NCBI RefSeq assembly: GCF_001730285.1
Contig: NZ_MIJZ01000014.1
Coordinates: forward strand, 124,001-188,000
DNA length: 64,000 nucleotides
Reading direction: 5' to 3'
DNA from: Enterococcus ureasiticus
Lineage (GTDB): Bacteria; Bacillota; Bacilli; Lactobacillales; Enterococcaceae
Made by a program: the position numbers and the translations under genes
In this document: positions 17,943-28,255 of the stretch, piece after piece
Layout: the number at the start of each line of letters is the position of its first letter
Numbering within the stretch: the first letter of the stretch is position 1
The notes under the pieces: generated by a model
What the model saw: only the letters and a program-made list of their open reading frames with translations
Databases searched by the model: none
What the model was told of the DNA's origin: nothing

Positions 17943-17985
17943 AATAGGCTACGACAAAACTTTTACAGTTCTGCCTTAGCCTATT
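17943..17985 (-). terminator. Intrinsic terminator after the 18019-19554 gene
   Basis: A long stem (AATAGGCTA/TAGCCTATT extended by GCAGAAC/GTTTTGT) is followed by TTTTTT on the minus strand. Confidence 0.75.
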
Positions 17986-18018
17986 AAATTTCAATTCACT
18001 TTTTTTCTATTCTGCCAA

Positions 18019-19554
18019 CTATTTTTCAACCGGCATCAAACTTAGATTTTGCATATATTGATCCATTAAAATATAGCCTTCCAAGCGACGCAATAAATCA
18101 ACTGAACAGCGGACTTTTTTACCAAACAATGAACGACTATAAGCAATTTCCCGCATTTCTTGTAGAAAACCATCTAGAGAAGAAACTAAACCACCACAGC
18201 TTAAGCGACCACAAATCAAGACATCTTCTTTTCGTTGTCTTAGTACTTGGCCCCATGAATAATTTAAATATTCTGCTTGACTGATTTGAGCTAGTAACTC
18301 TGAACGTAAGATGCTTTTTTTCTGCGTGTGACTTTTCTTTGTCCCTAATCGCATACGTTTATTCATAAAACACAAATAGATTTCATCTTCTAGGTTTTCC
18401 ATCTCGCTCTTAGAGAAATTTGGGATTTTTGCTGGTGCCTCAATGCGTTTACAAGCTTTCAATTGCTTGGAAAAACGTGGCCAGTTGCTTGGCGTAGCCT
18501 TTTTCGTTTTTCCTTTTTTGAATACTAGCAATGTGAGATCTAACGGTTCATAAGCTACAATTTCCTGCTTTGTTTCTTTTTTCAGTTCAGGATCAATTAT
18601 TTCTTTTGCTTTGTCTGTCTCCATTTGTTTACGTTTCAATTTGATTGAAGTACGTTCTTTTTGTGGTTCTTCATTATTTTCTATTTTTGGGATTGGCGAA
18701 ATTGTAGGCTCTTCTTCTGCTTGGAAATCTTCTTGAATTGGTTTTTCCGCCAATTCGTTCTCCGACTTTTTTTCTGTTTCCGCTCCTACTTCCTCCGTTG
18801 GTTCTGCTGATTGCTCAACAAGTTCAGGTTTTACAGCTTCTTCAACCGTAGCTTCATCAACAAGCTCAACTTCTACATCGACACTTTCATCTATATCAGG
18901 ATTTTCTGCTGTTGCTTTTTCAGCTTTACTCTCTTCAATCACTAAAGGTTGAGCTCTTTTAAGATGGATGGTCTGAATACTTCTAGAAATGATTGGATTA
19001 CTTTTAGGTGTATGCATTTCGATTTTCTCTTGATTGATCGTTTCTGTTAAGTCACTGATCATTTTACGTAGGCGGAAAATCTCATTTGATGTTTCAAGCA
19101 TTTGCTTCATCATTCCCTGCATTTCTCCAGAGTTCAATGTGGCTTCTCCTCGAGAAACAAGCGAGCGCTCCTCTTTTTCAAGCGTAATTTCTTCAAACCA
19201 TTGTTTCAAGTTCATGCGAAGTTCTCTTCTAGTTGGCTCAAAACTTCCCATCAGTAATGTGTAATACATGATTTCAGTTTCAACATACATATAAATCTTT
19301 TTAACGACTAATTCTTCAAATTCTTCCGTTGCATCCCAGCTATCACAGATTGCATCAAAAAAAGCTTCACCTTCAGCTAAATTTTGATAATCTTTTGCTA
19401 GATTCAACTTCCGAACTAAATAAAATGAATAAGGTGTATCTACATTATCGGCATAAATCTCACGGCCAAGATAATCGGGATCAACTTCTTTACAAAGATA
19501 GGTTGATCTTTCTTCTTTTTCTGGTTGACGTTGTCGTTTACTAATCGTTCTCAC
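18019..19554 (-). CDS. Large hypothetical protein with acidic linker
   Basis: A 511-residue cytoplasmic protein with three parts. The N-terminal helical domain (about 1-200) contains KKIYMYVETEIMYYTLLMGS. A low-complexity acidic linker (about 210-320) is rich in E, V, A and P. The basic C-terminal domain (about 345-511) has LKACKRIEAPAKIPNFSKSE, FMNKRMRLGTKKSHTQKKS and ICGRLSCGGLVSSLDGFLQE. The GTG start is unsure: AGGA lies only about two bases before it, and no better start exists nearby. Terminator 17943-17985 follows. I do not recognise the family; a lineage-specific scaffold is possible. Confidence 0.75.
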   Translation of the reverse strand: MRTISKRQRQPEKEERSTYLCKEVDPDYLGREIYADNVDTPYSFYLVRKLNLAKDYQNLAEGEAFFDAICDSWDATEEFEELVVKKIYMYVETEIMYYTLLMGSFEPTRRELRMNLKQWFEEITLEKEERSLVSRGEATLNSGEMQGMMKQMLETSNEIFRLRKMISDLTETINQEKIEMHTPKSNPIISRSIQTIHLKRAQPLVIEESKAEKATAENPDIDESVDVEVELVDEATVEEAVKPELVEQSAEPTEEVGAETEKKSENELAEKPIQEDFQAEEEPTISPIPKIENNEEPQKERTSIKLKRKQMETDKAKEIIDPELKKETKQEIVAYEPLDLTLLVFKKGKTKKATPSNWPRFSKQLKACKRIEAPAKIPNFSKSEMENLEDEIYLCFMNKRMRLGTKKSHTQKKSILRSELLAQISQAEYLNYSWGQVLRQRKEDVLICGRLSCGGLVSSLDGFLQEMREIAYSRSLFGKKVRCSVDLLRRLEGYILMDQYMQNLSLMPVEK

Positions 19555-19749
19555 TTCCTCAATTTTTTTCCTGTATAAATCGTATCATTTTTTTAGAAAA
19601 AAGAACAGACTTCCCTTCTATTATACCGATAAAAAGGAAGAAATGTTCTCATTTTTTTTCAAATATATGAAATTAAAAGAAAAACACGATGTTTAATTAC
19701 TGTTTTACTCAATAAATAGAGTAGAGAAAATAATGAATTTACCGACAAT

Positions 19750-20901
19750 TTATATTTTCTTCAAAATACTAGTAAGAAAAACAATGAATAAAGACAGTAT
19801 CAAAACAAACCATAAAGATGCATTTTCAACTGCAAAACATTCGCTAACTACACCCATTAAGATTGGAATGCATCCACCTATCATATAACCAAATGATTGA
19901 ACCATGCCAGTCCATGCACTCGTTTCTTCAGGTGAATGCGTTAATTTTAGTGGCAACAACAAGCCAATTGGAAACAGTCCGCCTAATCCTGCCGCAATCA
20001 AAAAAGTTGCACAAATGAAAAACCAAAATGGTCCTTTGATCATTAATCCCACTATACCAAGTACAACCATAAGGCTGCTGAAAAACGCCCAACTCTTTAT
20101 TTTCCCACGATAATCCATCAACATTGGAATCACAAAACTAAAAAACATCTGGCTCAATGTGTAAAAGGTCAAAACATAACTGGCAACCGCTATACTTACA
20201 CCTCTTGAAAATGCAATTGTGCTGATCCAGGTTGTCACTCCGTAAAAAATACCAGATTGAGTACCAAAAAAGAATGTAATCTTCCAGGCTTGTCTATTTT
20301 TTAAAGGCAAAGAAACCTTTTGTTTGATTCCTTTATTTTCACCGTCTACTGTTGCACCTTTACCCCAGCAAAAGAAACCAATCAGAGCAAAAATACCGAA
20401 AATCGCTAAAGCAAAGGTCCAACGTCCATTGAAGTAACTCGTTAAACTCGTAATGCTACCGGAACTAATAGAAGCCCCTAATCCCATACTTAGTGAATAA
20501 ATACCGATCAATAAACCTGAGTTATTTGGAAACTCGCTTTTGATATAACCTGATAAAAGTGGTCCAATAATTGCCGTTGCAACCCCAATCAAAAAAGCGG
20601 TGCTGATAAGGCCTACATAATTACTTGTAAGTGCTCTTAAAAAGATCGCTAAACTTAAAACCAAAAGAAAAACGAGAATTCCTTTTTTTCGCCCAAGTTT
20701 TTGTTGAACAAAAGGGACAGACAAAGCAAAAATCCCCATACAGATCACTGGAATACTCGTTAACAAACTTGCTGCTACATCAGAGATCATCAGTTGTTTT
20801 TGAAGCATTGGCAACAATGGTGGAATCGTGGAAATACCCACTCGCAAACTAAACGCAACTAAAAATACCAACCCAACTTTTTTTCTATCTTCTTTTTTCA
20901 T
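19750..20901 (-). CDS. MFS transporter, CynX/NimT-like
   Basis: A 383-residue major facilitator with about 12 hydrophobic helices. The N-terminal half resembles the CynX/NimT (cyanate/nitroimidazole) subgroup: SLRVGISTIPPLLPMLQKQL then SLLTSIPVICMGIFALSVPF, with QQKLGRKKG as the loop 2-3 motif. Its ATG lies one base after the stop of the FadR-type regulator, whose last codons hold the AGGAG ribosome site, so the two are translationally coupled. The regulator probably senses the transported compound, which is unknown. Confidence 0.85.
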   Translation of the reverse strand: MKKEDRKKVGLVFLVAFSLRVGISTIPPLLPMLQKQLMISDVAASLLTSIPVICMGIFALSVPFVQQKLGRKKGILVFLLVLSLAIFLRALTSNYVGLISTAFLIGVATAIIGPLLSGYIKSEFPNNSGLLIGIYSLSMGLGASISSGSITSLTSYFNGRWTFALAIFGIFALIGFFCWGKGATVDGENKGIKQKVSLPLKNRQAWKITFFFGTQSGIFYGVTTWISTIAFSRGVSIAVASYVLTFYTLSQMFFSFVIPMLMDYRGKIKSWAFFSSLMVVLGIVGLMIKGPFWFFICATFLIAAGLGGLFPIGLLLPLKLTHSPEETSAWTGMVQSFGYMIGGCIPILMGVVSECFAVENASLWFVLILSLFIVFLTSILKKI

Positions 20902-20902
20902 C

Positions 20903-21523
20903 TTATTTACTCCTGTTGTTCTCTAAAATCGCTTCAATGACAAGGGATGGATCTTTATCTAGGATGCCTTGAAACATTTTTTGGTGCTGCTTTGTATTAT
21001 CAAGATACTCTTTTGACTCGATCACTAATCCACTTAGCATTATTTTTAACTCTTCAAAAATCTCTTGGTACCAATGGATAAGAAAATTATTTTTACTACT
21101 CTTAACGATCAAAAGATGAAACTCCAAATCTGCTTGTATATACTCCCTAAATTTGCCTTGTTCCAATAAGCGATTCCGTTTAAATAAAGTTTGATTCAAT
21201 GAAACTAAATCTTCTTCTGTACGATTTTGACAAGCTAATTTTCCAGCAGTCGTTTCGATCATTTCTCTTGCTTCAGTCAATTCTTTAGCCAAATCGCTGT
21301 TTTCTTTCACTGCTTTTATAAAAGTACCTGCTCCTTGTCTCACTTCCAATAGATTACTATATTCTAAAATTTTAACCGCTTCTCTTAAAGTAGAACGACC
21401 GACACCAAACTTTTCTGCCAGTTGCTTTTCTATTGGTAATTTTGCTCCGACTGCTAATTTCTCAGTAAGAATATATTGTTTTAACTGCTCGATTGTTTCT
21501 TGTACAAGGTTCTTATTTTTCAT
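20903..21523 (-). CDS. FadR/GntR-family transcriptional regulator
   Basis: A 206-residue repressor. The N-terminal winged helix (about residues 1-75) includes KLPIEKQLAEKFGVGRSTLREAVKILE, the standard GntR signature. The C-terminal all-helical FCD domain (about 85-200) has the scattered His/Asp/Arg positions of that fold, e.g. ADLEFHLLIVKSSKNNFLIH. The start is taken at the ATG 21523; a GTG at 21535 is also possible. It precedes and is coupled to the MFS gene. A palindrome (21549-21565) in its leader is a likely autoregulatory operator. Confidence 0.88.
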   Translation of the reverse strand: MKNKNLVQETIEQLKQYILTEKLAVGAKLPIEKQLAEKFGVGRSTLREAVKILEYSNLLEVRQGAGTFIKAVKENSDLAKELTEAREMIETTAGKLACQNRTEEDLVSLNQTLFKRNRLLEQGKFREYIQADLEFHLLIVKSSKNNFLIHWYQEIFEELKIMLSGLVIESKEYLDNTKQHQKMFQGILDKDPSLVIEAILENNRSK

Positions 21524-21548
21524 TTTTCTCTGCACCCCAAATCATCAT

Positions 21549-21565
21549 ATGAATTATAAATTCAT
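21549..21565. promoter_or_regulatory. Palindrome before the FadR-type gene
   Basis: ATGAATT-ATA-AATTCAT is a perfect 7-base inverted repeat 26 bases before the regulator's start codon. It is a plausible autoregulatory operator, by position only. Confidence 0.45.
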
Positions 21566-21591
21566 CATATCATTTTTTGAGATAATTAAAA

Positions 21592-21628
21592 AGAGAGAAA
21601 AATACTCTCACAGAGTATTTCCCTCTCT
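21592..21628 (-). terminator. Intrinsic terminator after the amino acid permease
   Basis: A perfect long stem of AGAGAG-AAATACTCT against AGAGTATTT-CTCTCT lies just past the permease stop. Its T-rich flank is weak. Confidence 0.65.
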
Positions 21629-21633
21629 TTCTG

Positions 21634-23076
21634 TTAATTGATTTGTGCTTTCTTTTTATCACGACGAGCTAAAGCTGGTAAAATCATACCTAATAAAATC
21701 AACACAACTGGTGTGATGATATTAGATGCTAATTGGAAGAACCATGCTTTAGGGTCTGCTGCAAAGTCAATTTTTGGCACCATTCCTAAAATACAAGCGA
21801 ATGCTGTAAATAAGAAACACCATAGTCCAAAGCCAAAAGCAATTTTAGGATTTTTTATAAACTTATATTCAGACGAATAATTTTTATAGGCTTTATTTAA
21901 CATCATATAAGCAAAGAATACCCATAGATAACGCATTGGCATCACAACAGAATTCAAATTGGTCAACCATTTCACTAATTCTTTGATATTCTCGATACCA
22001 AACATCGGTAATACGATGATGATACTTACTAAAATTCCTGTTAATAAATAACCATTAATCAATGTTCCTTTTTTACTTCTTTTACGTAAAGCAGCTGGAA
22101 CGTAATCTGGATCTGCATCAGCTAAAAGAATTTGTAACGGTGCATCGATTGAAAAGGCTAAAGCTGATATTTGTCCGATACCATTTGTAATCGCATAAAT
22201 GATCATCAGTAAGTTACCAACGCCATAATACTCACCTAACAATTGGAAGGCAGTATATGCACCGTTAGCCATTAAATCTTCTGGAATATTATTACTTGCA
22301 AACAACATCCCCATTGCAAATGAACCCAATACCGCAGAAACACCAACCATTGCAGCCAAGAAAATCATTCCTTTAGGAAATTCTTTGGCTGGATTTCTCA
22401 TTGAGTTTACATATGGTGAAATCTTTTCAGCGCCGCCAACAGCAAACACGAGCATGGAAACTGTCGTAAAGTAACTAAAATCAAATTTAGGAATATACGT
22501 ACTGATTTTATCCATATGCGGTGTAGCAAATTCAACAGATGAATTCATCATTGGCGCACCAATTGCTAATAAGATAAACAGCATAGACATTACAAAAATT
22601 GCGGTTCCGGCCATTCCACCAATGACTTTTAAGGTCATCAAACCTTTAGTAGAGAGTAATAAGAAAATTAAGAAAATAGCTAAAGAAATCAACGTGATGC
22701 CTACAACTGAGAAATTATTCACAATATCTCCATTGCCTTGGATCGCCCAACCGAAAGCGATCAGAACTAATTGCGGTTTTTGAGCTAAATAAGGGATATG
22801 TACAACCCAATACGTCCAGGCAGCATAATAAGCCAAACGCTTCGTACTCGTATTTTGAACCCATGAACTAACTCCGCCACTACTGTCTTTGAATGTTGAA
22901 CCAAGTTGTCCGACAATCAAAGCATAGGGAATAAAATATAAGACCAAAATCAAAATCCAGGATGTCACAACAGAAATCCCTTGTTGTGCATAGTTATTCA
23001 CGACATTACCTAAGCCCCAAACCATGTTAAAGGCTATCAAACCAACGGTAAACCATCGCATTTGCTTTTGTTCCAT
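21634..23076 (-). CDS. APC-family amino acid permease
   Basis: A 480-residue integral membrane protein with about 12 helices of the amino acid-polyamine-organocation superfamily. MRWFTVGLIAFNMVWGLGNV covers helix 1, with the unwound glycine region. The sequence is closest in style to the glutamate/GABA antiporter branch (YjeM/GadC-like), judged from SSGGVSSWVQNTSTKRLAYY and FAVGGAEKISPYVNSM. The ATG at 23076 has AGGAG eight bases upstream; an in-frame ATG at 23094 precedes the ribosome site. It stands alone, with terminators on both sides. Substrate not determined. Confidence 0.85.
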   Translation of the reverse strand: MEQKQMRWFTVGLIAFNMVWGLGNVVNNYAQQGISVVTSWILILVLYFIPYALIVGQLGSTFKDSSGGVSSWVQNTSTKRLAYYAAWTYWVVHIPYLAQKPQLVLIAFGWAIQGNGDIVNNFSVVGITLISLAIFLIFLLLSTKGLMTLKVIGGMAGTAIFVMSMLFILLAIGAPMMNSSVEFATPHMDKISTYIPKFDFSYFTTVSMLVFAVGGAEKISPYVNSMRNPAKEFPKGMIFLAAMVGVSAVLGSFAMGMLFASNNIPEDLMANGAYTAFQLLGEYYGVGNLLMIIYAITNGIGQISALAFSIDAPLQILLADADPDYVPAALRKRSKKGTLINGYLLTGILVSIIIVLPMFGIENIKELVKWLTNLNSVVMPMRYLWVFFAYMMLNKAYKNYSSEYKFIKNPKIAFGFGLWCFLFTAFACILGMVPKIDFAADPKAWFFQLASNIITPVVLILLGMILPALARRDKKKAQIN

Positions 23077-23246
23077 CAAAACACTCCTAATCATAATTAA
23101 GTATAAAATATCTTTTTAATCATAATCATTTTTAAGAGTTTAAACAAGCTTTCACATGCATAAATATTAATTTTATCAGCAATTTATTAGATAAAAAACA
23201 AAAATATCCATTCTCTCTAATAAAACTTTTTTTCTCTTGAAATTAA

Positions 23247-23283
23247 AAAGACCAAAACCTTGATAATTCAAAGTTTCAGTCTT
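23247..23283 (-). terminator. Imperfect intrinsic terminator after the flippase-like gene
   Basis: AAGACTGAAACTTTG pairs imperfectly with CAAGGTTTTGGTCTT on the minus strand, followed by TTTAATTT. It lies about 90 bases past the stop of the 23370-24416 gene. Confidence 0.5.
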
Positions 23284-23369
23284 AATCGCTATTTTATAGA
23301 ACATTTATTTTTTCTCATTAACATTAGAATATAGCAAAATTGGATTAAATCAATCAAAAATCACCAGTT

Positions 23370-24416
23370 TTACTCATCCGTGACTCCTTTTTTCTCTTCC
23401 CTAACAGCATGAAGTCCTAATTTTATCTCTCGTCTTTTTTGAATCAAGACATAAACAAACCCAATCAAAAATGGTAAAACAAAGCTGCCAAAGCGATACA
23501 ATAATAAAGATGATACTGCATCAACAGTCCCCACTAAAGGTTTAAAGAGTAATAAATAAACAAATTCAAACGGACCAATTCCTGCTGGTGTTGGAAATAC
23601 ACCAGACAAGATAACTGAAAAACTGGTAAAGGAAAGAACTAAAAGAAAATCAATATTCGGATGATTCACAACCAATACAACATATGGAATCACATACCAA
23701 AAAAGTAACTTCGCTACATTCCAGCCAAAAATCCGAATCATGGCTGAACGGTCTTTGGTAACAGTTTGAACCGTTTCTCTTAAAGAATAGATTTGCAGAT
23801 TGCATTTATCTACCCAATCCCGTAATTTTTTTCGCTTAAAGTGCTTATTTGTCCAGCTTATTAATATCACTTGAAGATTGATACTGCTTGAAAGAATCAG
23901 TAGTGAAAAAATAATCACAAAGGTCAATCCGACGCCCATTAAAATAAAAGGAATCATTTTTGGTGCACGTTCATAAAATAAAGAAAATTGGAAAATCAAT
24001 CCAAGTACTGACAAAAAAATGACGGCGACTTTATACATGATCATATGTAACGCTGTCACGCCTACACCTTGAGAAACCGCTAGTCCTTTTTTCTTATAAA
24101 AATAAATTTCAGAAAGCAATGTTCCAGTTCCAAATGAAATCACACGATAAAATGCGACATAACAAGAAGTAAAAAAACCATCTTTCGTTGTGAAATCTTT
24201 TTGAAAATAAGAAGCAATCTCTTTGATGGAACGGCCTTCGACGATTTGATATATGACTCCCAACAAAATAACTAGGGCAACAACGATCCAGCTTGTTTCC
24301 ATTAATTGAGCAAATATATCACTTAGAGAATTATCCATCACATAAATAAGCACTCCGATAAAAATGGCTAACAGACCGATATTCAGGAAAACTTTTGTTT
24401 TAGAATTGCTTTTCAT
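23370..24416 (-). CDS. Flippase-like integral membrane protein (LPG synthase TM-region family)
   Basis: A 348-residue protein with about eight transmembrane helices. The core ALVILLGVIYQIVEGRSIKE, then FGTGTLLSEIYFYKKKGLA and FPTPAGIGPFEFVYLLLFK matches the family of MprF flippase domains and YbhN/UPF0104. The catalytic lysyltransferase domain of MprF is absent, so it may move a lipid or glycolipid. Two ORFs for DUF1294 and a lipid kinase lie upstream in the same direction, suggesting membrane lipid context. Confidence 0.8.
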   Translation of the reverse strand: MKSNSKTKVFLNIGLLAIFIGVLIYVMDNSLSDIFAQLMETSWIVVALVILLGVIYQIVEGRSIKEIASYFQKDFTTKDGFFTSCYVAFYRVISFGTGTLLSEIYFYKKKGLAVSQGVGVTALHMIMYKVAVIFLSVLGLIFQFSLFYERAPKMIPFILMGVGLTFVIIFSLLILSSSINLQVILISWTNKHFKRKKLRDWVDKCNLQIYSLRETVQTVTKDRSAMIRIFGWNVAKLLFWYVIPYVVLVVNHPNIDFLLVLSFTSFSVILSGVFPTPAGIGPFEFVYLLLFKPLVGTVDAVSSLLLYRFGSFVLPFLIGFVYVLIQKRREIKLGLHAVREEKKGVTDE

Positions 24417-24446
24417 AGTTTCTCCCCACTAAATTTGTATTCACGA

Positions 24447-24725
24447 TTATCTTTTATAACTAAAACAAATAATTGCAATAGCCACAAGTGTACCAAAAAT
24501 AAAGAAAAAATAAAAGCGTAATTTTCTCGTTTTATGATGAAAAAGTTGTTGAGCGAATAAACCACCGATTCCTCCTCCAATCAAGCCTATAAATAAAAGA
24601 TCAAATTCAGGAATCCGCCATTTTTTTCTTTTAGCTCGCTGTTTATCAAGATACATCACAAATAATTCAACCAAATTTACGATGAGCAAATACACCCAAG
24701 GTAAATGTTTCAACAAACCTGTCAT
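24447..24725 (-). CDS. DUF1294 membrane protein
   Basis: A 92-residue protein with three hydrophobic stretches and the DUF1294 signature: MYLDKQRAKRKKWRIPE near residue 24, LLFIGLIGGGIGGLFAQQLF, and FHHKTRKLRFYF near 62. Function is unknown for the family. It ends about 30 bases before the flippase-like gene, so they may be co-transcribed. Confidence 0.85.
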   Translation of the reverse strand: MTGLLKHLPWVYLLIVNLVELFVMYLDKQRAKRKKWRIPEFDLLFIGLIGGGIGGLFAQQLFHHKTRKLRFYFFFIFGTLVAIAIICFSYKR

Positions 24726-24816
24726 TCATTTTCCTCCAACCATCATTCTCTTAATAGAATACCTTGAAAAACCAAGAGTTGTAAAGTTAATCAAACACTT
24801 ACACAAAAAGTCAAGC

Positions 24817-25719
24817 CTAAGAACCAGGGACAAAAACAGTCAAACCATGCTTAGCCACTTTCATTTGAATTGGTAAATCTTCACTTGGATCACCATCCAC
24901 ACGTGTTCCAACTTTTTTTTCGTTTTGACTTTTAATGTTTATTTCAGCCGCTGTCATGTATTTGATATCAGGAAGCTCATAAATTTTTCCTGCAATAATT
25001 TTGGGTAAATAAAAAGCCAATTTGAAAAAGTTTAATTTCGGTAGAATAGTTAAATGAAACAGCCCATCATCTGGTGATGCCGAATCATCAAAATTTGTAT
25101 AACCACCAACAGAATTTGTCATCGTCACAGTAACCAGCTGTGTCTTTCCTTGCCACTGCTCTTTTTCTGTTTTGATTTCTAAGCGATAACGTTTTTTCTT
25201 TGCGAGCAATTTGAAAAAGTTCTTAACAAAAATAAGCTTGCCGTATTTTTGTTTGTCTTCTTGACTGATCCGAGCCGCTGTATCTGCTAAAATACCAATC
25301 GTCATTGTGCTAACAATCACTTTTTCGTTAATCATACCATAATCGATTTTTCTAGTGACTCCACCCAAAATCACATCAGCAGCTGCTTCAAATTTCATCG
25401 GTATGCCTAAAACTCTAGCCATGTTATTCACCGTTCCACCTGGCAATAACCCAACGTTTAGGTGCGGCAACTCTTCTTTGAAATCCTCCACATTATGATT
25501 GATCGTGCCATCTCCACCAATGAAAATAAGCGTATCAATATTTTCAGTCTTAGCTTTTTCGACTGTTTTTTTGCTATCACAATCTGGGCCAACTTGTTCT
25601 AATAGAAAATGCGTGTTTGTTTGTCCGTGATTTTTTGCATACTCTACAAACTGTTCTGCTAATTCTCTGCCTTTATCTTTACCAGATGTTTCATTAAAAA
25701 GTATCATTACATTTTCCAC
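24817..25719 (-). CDS. Diacylglycerol/lipid kinase family protein
   Basis: A 300-residue soluble kinase of the DgkB/YegS/BmrU family, phosphorylating diacylglycerol or a related lipid with ATP. The nucleotide-binding motif is DTLIFIGGDGTINHNVE near residue 66; LLPGGTVNNMARVLGIP near 94 is the second family motif. GDPSEDLPIQMKVAKHGLTV marks the C-terminal beta domain. The start is GTG with GGAGG seven bases upstream. DgkB has a slightly longer typical length, so a paralogue is likely. Confidence 0.88.
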   Translation of the reverse strand: MENVMILFNETSGKDKGRELAEQFVEYAKNHGQTNTHFLLEQVGPDCDSKKTVEKAKTENIDTLIFIGGDGTINHNVEDFKEELPHLNVGLLPGGTVNNMARVLGIPMKFEAAADVILGGVTRKIDYGMINEKVIVSTMTIGILADTAARISQEDKQKYGKLIFVKNFFKLLAKKKRYRLEIKTEKEQWQGKTQLVTVTMTNSVGGYTNFDDSASPDDGLFHLTILPKLNFFKLAFYLPKIIAGKIYELPDIKYMTAAEINIKSQNEKKVGTRVDGDPSEDLPIQMKVAKHGLTVFVPGS

Positions 25720-25809
25720 TTGAGTTCCTCCTCATACTAAAAATGGTGACAACGTCCCACTATGTTTCAAAGCAAAGGCGCAGCAGGTTCTTCTAACCTT
25801 GACAGAAAA

Positions 25810-25832
25810 ACAGGAAGTAAGTCACTACCTGT
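25810..25832 (-). terminator. Intrinsic terminator after pepT
   Basis: ACAGGTAGT pairs with ACTTCCTGT (one mismatch), followed by TTTTTC on the minus strand. Confidence 0.6.
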
Positions 25833-25884
25833 AACGTTACTCCCTCTTTTCAAATTTTACTACTATAATCAATTGACACTAACT

Positions 25885-27114
25885 TTATTTAGCGTTAGAT
25901 TCTGCAATTTTCACAATGACATCCGTCGCTTTTTCCATGGCTTGCAATGAAACAAACTCAAAGCGGCCATGCATATTTTCGCCACCAGCAAAAATATTTG
26001 GCGTTGGAATACCTAGATAAGAAATTTTAGAACCATCTGTTCCGCCTCGGACAGGTTCGATCAAAGGCTCGATATCAAGTTCGATCATCGCATTTTTTGC
26101 CAATTCAATAATGCTCATATCTTTTTCGATTACTTCACCCATGTTGTAATATTGATCAAATAAATCGATTTGAACGCGTTCTTGATCAAACGGCTGATTG
26201 ATAATTTCTTGAACTTTAAGAATCAACGCTTTGCGCGCTTCAAATTTTTCACGATCATGATCACGGATGATATAAGTCATTTGTGCTTCTTCTGGAGTAC
26301 CACTCATTTGAGCTAAATGGAAAAATCCTTCGTAACCGTCTGTTTTTTCAGGCACTTCATTTTGCGGTAATTGGTTCTGGAAATCGATTGCCAACTGCAA
26401 TGCATTGATCATCGTATCTTTTGCTGTTCCAGGATGCACATTTTTCCCTTGAATGGTGACTTCTGCTTGTGCTGCGTTGAATGTTTCGTATTGCAATTCA
26501 CCCACTGGACCGCCATCCATTGTATAAGCGAAATCAACGTTAAATTGTTCTACGTCAAATTTATCCGCACCAACACCAATTTCTTCATCCGGACCAAAAG
26601 CCACTCGGATTGTACCATGTTTGATTGAAGGGTTTTTGATCAAAATTTCCATAGCAGTCATGATTTCAGCGATCCCAGACTTGTCATCTGCACCTAAAAG
26701 TGTTGTACCATCTGTTGTGATCAACGTTTGATTTGCATAGTTTTTTAGATTAGGAAAATCAGTTGTATTTAATGTGAACTTTCCTTCTTTATCTAATTTG
26801 ATCGTTGATTCACCATCATAGTTTTCAACAATTTGTGGATTGACGTTCACTGCATTGAAATCTGCTGTATCCATATGCGCGATAAATCCGATTGAGCGAA
26901 CCTCTTTGTCTATGTTACTTGGCAAAGTAGCAATCACAAAACCATTTGTTTCACTATATATCACATCACTCATGCCGATCTCTTCCAACTCTTTTTTTAA
27001 GGTTTGCGCAAAAGCTACCTGTGTTTGTGTTGAAGGAGTCGTTTCACTTTTTGGATTTGAGCGTGTTTCTGTTTTTACATAGCGTAAAAAACGTGGCAAT
27101 AAATTTTCATACAT
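25885..27114 (-). CDS. pepT: Peptidase T (tripeptide aminopeptidase)
   Basis: A 409-residue M20B zinc aminopeptidase that removes the N-terminal residue of tripeptides in the cytoplasm. Metal-site motifs are [11 protein letters not shown] near residue 76, [13 protein letters not shown] near 137, [14 protein letters not shown] near 171 and [12 protein letters not shown] near 377; [20 protein letters not shown] binds the substrate terminus. Full family length. It is the last gene of a trmK-nif3-pepT operon (22-base gap), ending in terminator 25810-25832. Confidence 0.95.
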   Translation of the reverse strand: MYENLLPRFLRYVKTETRSNPKSETTPSTQTQVAFAQTLKKELEEIGMSDVIYSETNGFVIATLPSNIDKEVRSIGFIAHMDTADFNAVNVNPQIVENYDGESTIKLDKEGKFTLNTTDFPNLKNYANQTLITTDGTTLLGADDKSGIAEIMTAMEILIKNPSIKHGTIRVAFGPDEEIGVGADKFDVEQFNVDFAYTMDGGPVGELQYETFNAAQAEVTIQGKNVHPGTAKDTMINALQLAIDFQNQLPQNEVPEKTDGYEGFFHLAQMSGTPEEAQMTYIIRDHDREKFEARKALILKVQEIINQPFDQERVQIDLFDQYYNMGEVIEKDMSIIELAKNAMIELDIEPLIEPVRGGTDGSKISYLGIPTPNIFAGGENMHGRFEFVSLQAMEKATDVIVKIAESNAK

Positions 27115-27136
27115 CGTTAAGTTCCTTCTTTCTACT

Positions 27137-28255
27137 TTATCTAAATTTAAACGGATTTGTATTTACCTCAGATTCGATAAATTCTATAGTCCAATTATAA
27201 TCTTTTTTCCACTGATTGAATAGTTCGACCAACTTTGGTTTACATAATTGTTCGATATAATGCCCTGGATCGATCACGGGTAAGCCTTCTGTCAGCATAT
27301 CATGCCCTGTATGATAATAAACATCACCAGTGATATAAACATCTGCCTGCTTTTTAATCGCATCACGGAAAAATTTTTCGCCACTACCGCCACAGATTGC
27401 AACACGCTGAATCAGTTTGGACTCATCTTCTGCTACGATTCGCAATCCCTCTAAATCAAATGTCTCTTTGATAGTAGACACGAAATCGTTTAAAGAGACT
27501 GCTTTTTCTAAATGACCCACTCGTCCCAAACCGAATTCTTTAGTCATATTTTCAATTTGATACACATCATAAGCTGGTTCTTCATAAGGATGTGCTTCTA
27601 ACATTGCTTGAATAACTTTTGTCTCGATTGTTTCTGGAAAGATCACTTCGATTTTAGCCTCTTGAACCGTCTCTTCTTTATCAACCGTCCCAAGGGTTGG
27701 ATTAGCGCCAGTCTTTGGTGTAAATCTGCCTGTTCCGATCAATGAGTAGCTCGTATTTGTATAGTCACCTTGTTGGCCTGCGCCTGCTTGTCCAAGTACT
27801 TTACGCATGTTTACTGCATCCTCCACAGGGACAAAGACAGCTAATTTCTTATAAGCGATCGTATGTGTTTTCGTTAAATAGGTCGTATCTTGTATCCCTA
27901 GCAATTCGCAAAACCAGTCATTTAGTCCATTATCGATGATATCCATATTGGTATGGGCCGCAAAAACAGCAATGTCATGTTTCAATAAATCAGCATACAT
28001 TTTTGTTTGTAAATCATCAGTATCTAAACGTTTTACCGGTCTAAAAATAGGTGGATGTTTGGCAATGATCAAGTCAACGTGCTTTTCGATTGCTTCGGCA
28101 ACAACTTCTGGACGGACATCTAATGTTACTAAAACTCGATTTAGCTTTTTATTCAATGTACCGATGTGTAAACCTACAGGATCGCCTGCTTCAGCTAACC
28201 ACTGAGGACAATACGTTTCAAAGCGTTCAATAAATACGTTACCATCAAGACTCAT
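27137..28255 (-). CDS. Nif3-like dinuclear metal centre protein (YqfO type)
   Basis: A 372-residue protein of the NIF3/DUF34 family, often annotated as a GTP cyclohydrolase I type 2 homologue. Metal ligands are visible in [17 protein letters not shown] (near residue 60), [17 protein letters not shown] (near 97) and [13 protein letters not shown] near 318. A PII-like insertion of about 100 residues (roughly 130-230) marks the Firmicutes YqfO version. Its ATG overlaps the end of trmK by 11 bases, the conserved trmK-nif3 arrangement. Confidence 0.9.
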   Translation of the reverse strand: MSLDGNVFIERFETYCPQWLAEAGDPVGLHIGTLNKKLNRVLVTLDVRPEVVAEAIEKHVDLIIAKHPPIFRPVKRLDTDDLQTKMYADLLKHDIAVFAAHTNMDIIDNGLNDWFCELLGIQDTTYLTKTHTIAYKKLAVFVPVEDAVNMRKVLGQAGAGQQGDYTNTSYSLIGTGRFTPKTGANPTLGTVDKEETVQEAKIEVIFPETIETKVIQAMLEAHPYEEPAYDVYQIENMTKEFGLGRVGHLEKAVSLNDFVSTIKETFDLEGLRIVAEDESKLIQRVAICGGSGEKFFRDAIKKQADVYITGDVYYHTGHDMLTEGLPVIDPGHYIEQLCKPKLVELFNQWKKDYNWTIEFIESEVNTNPFKFR

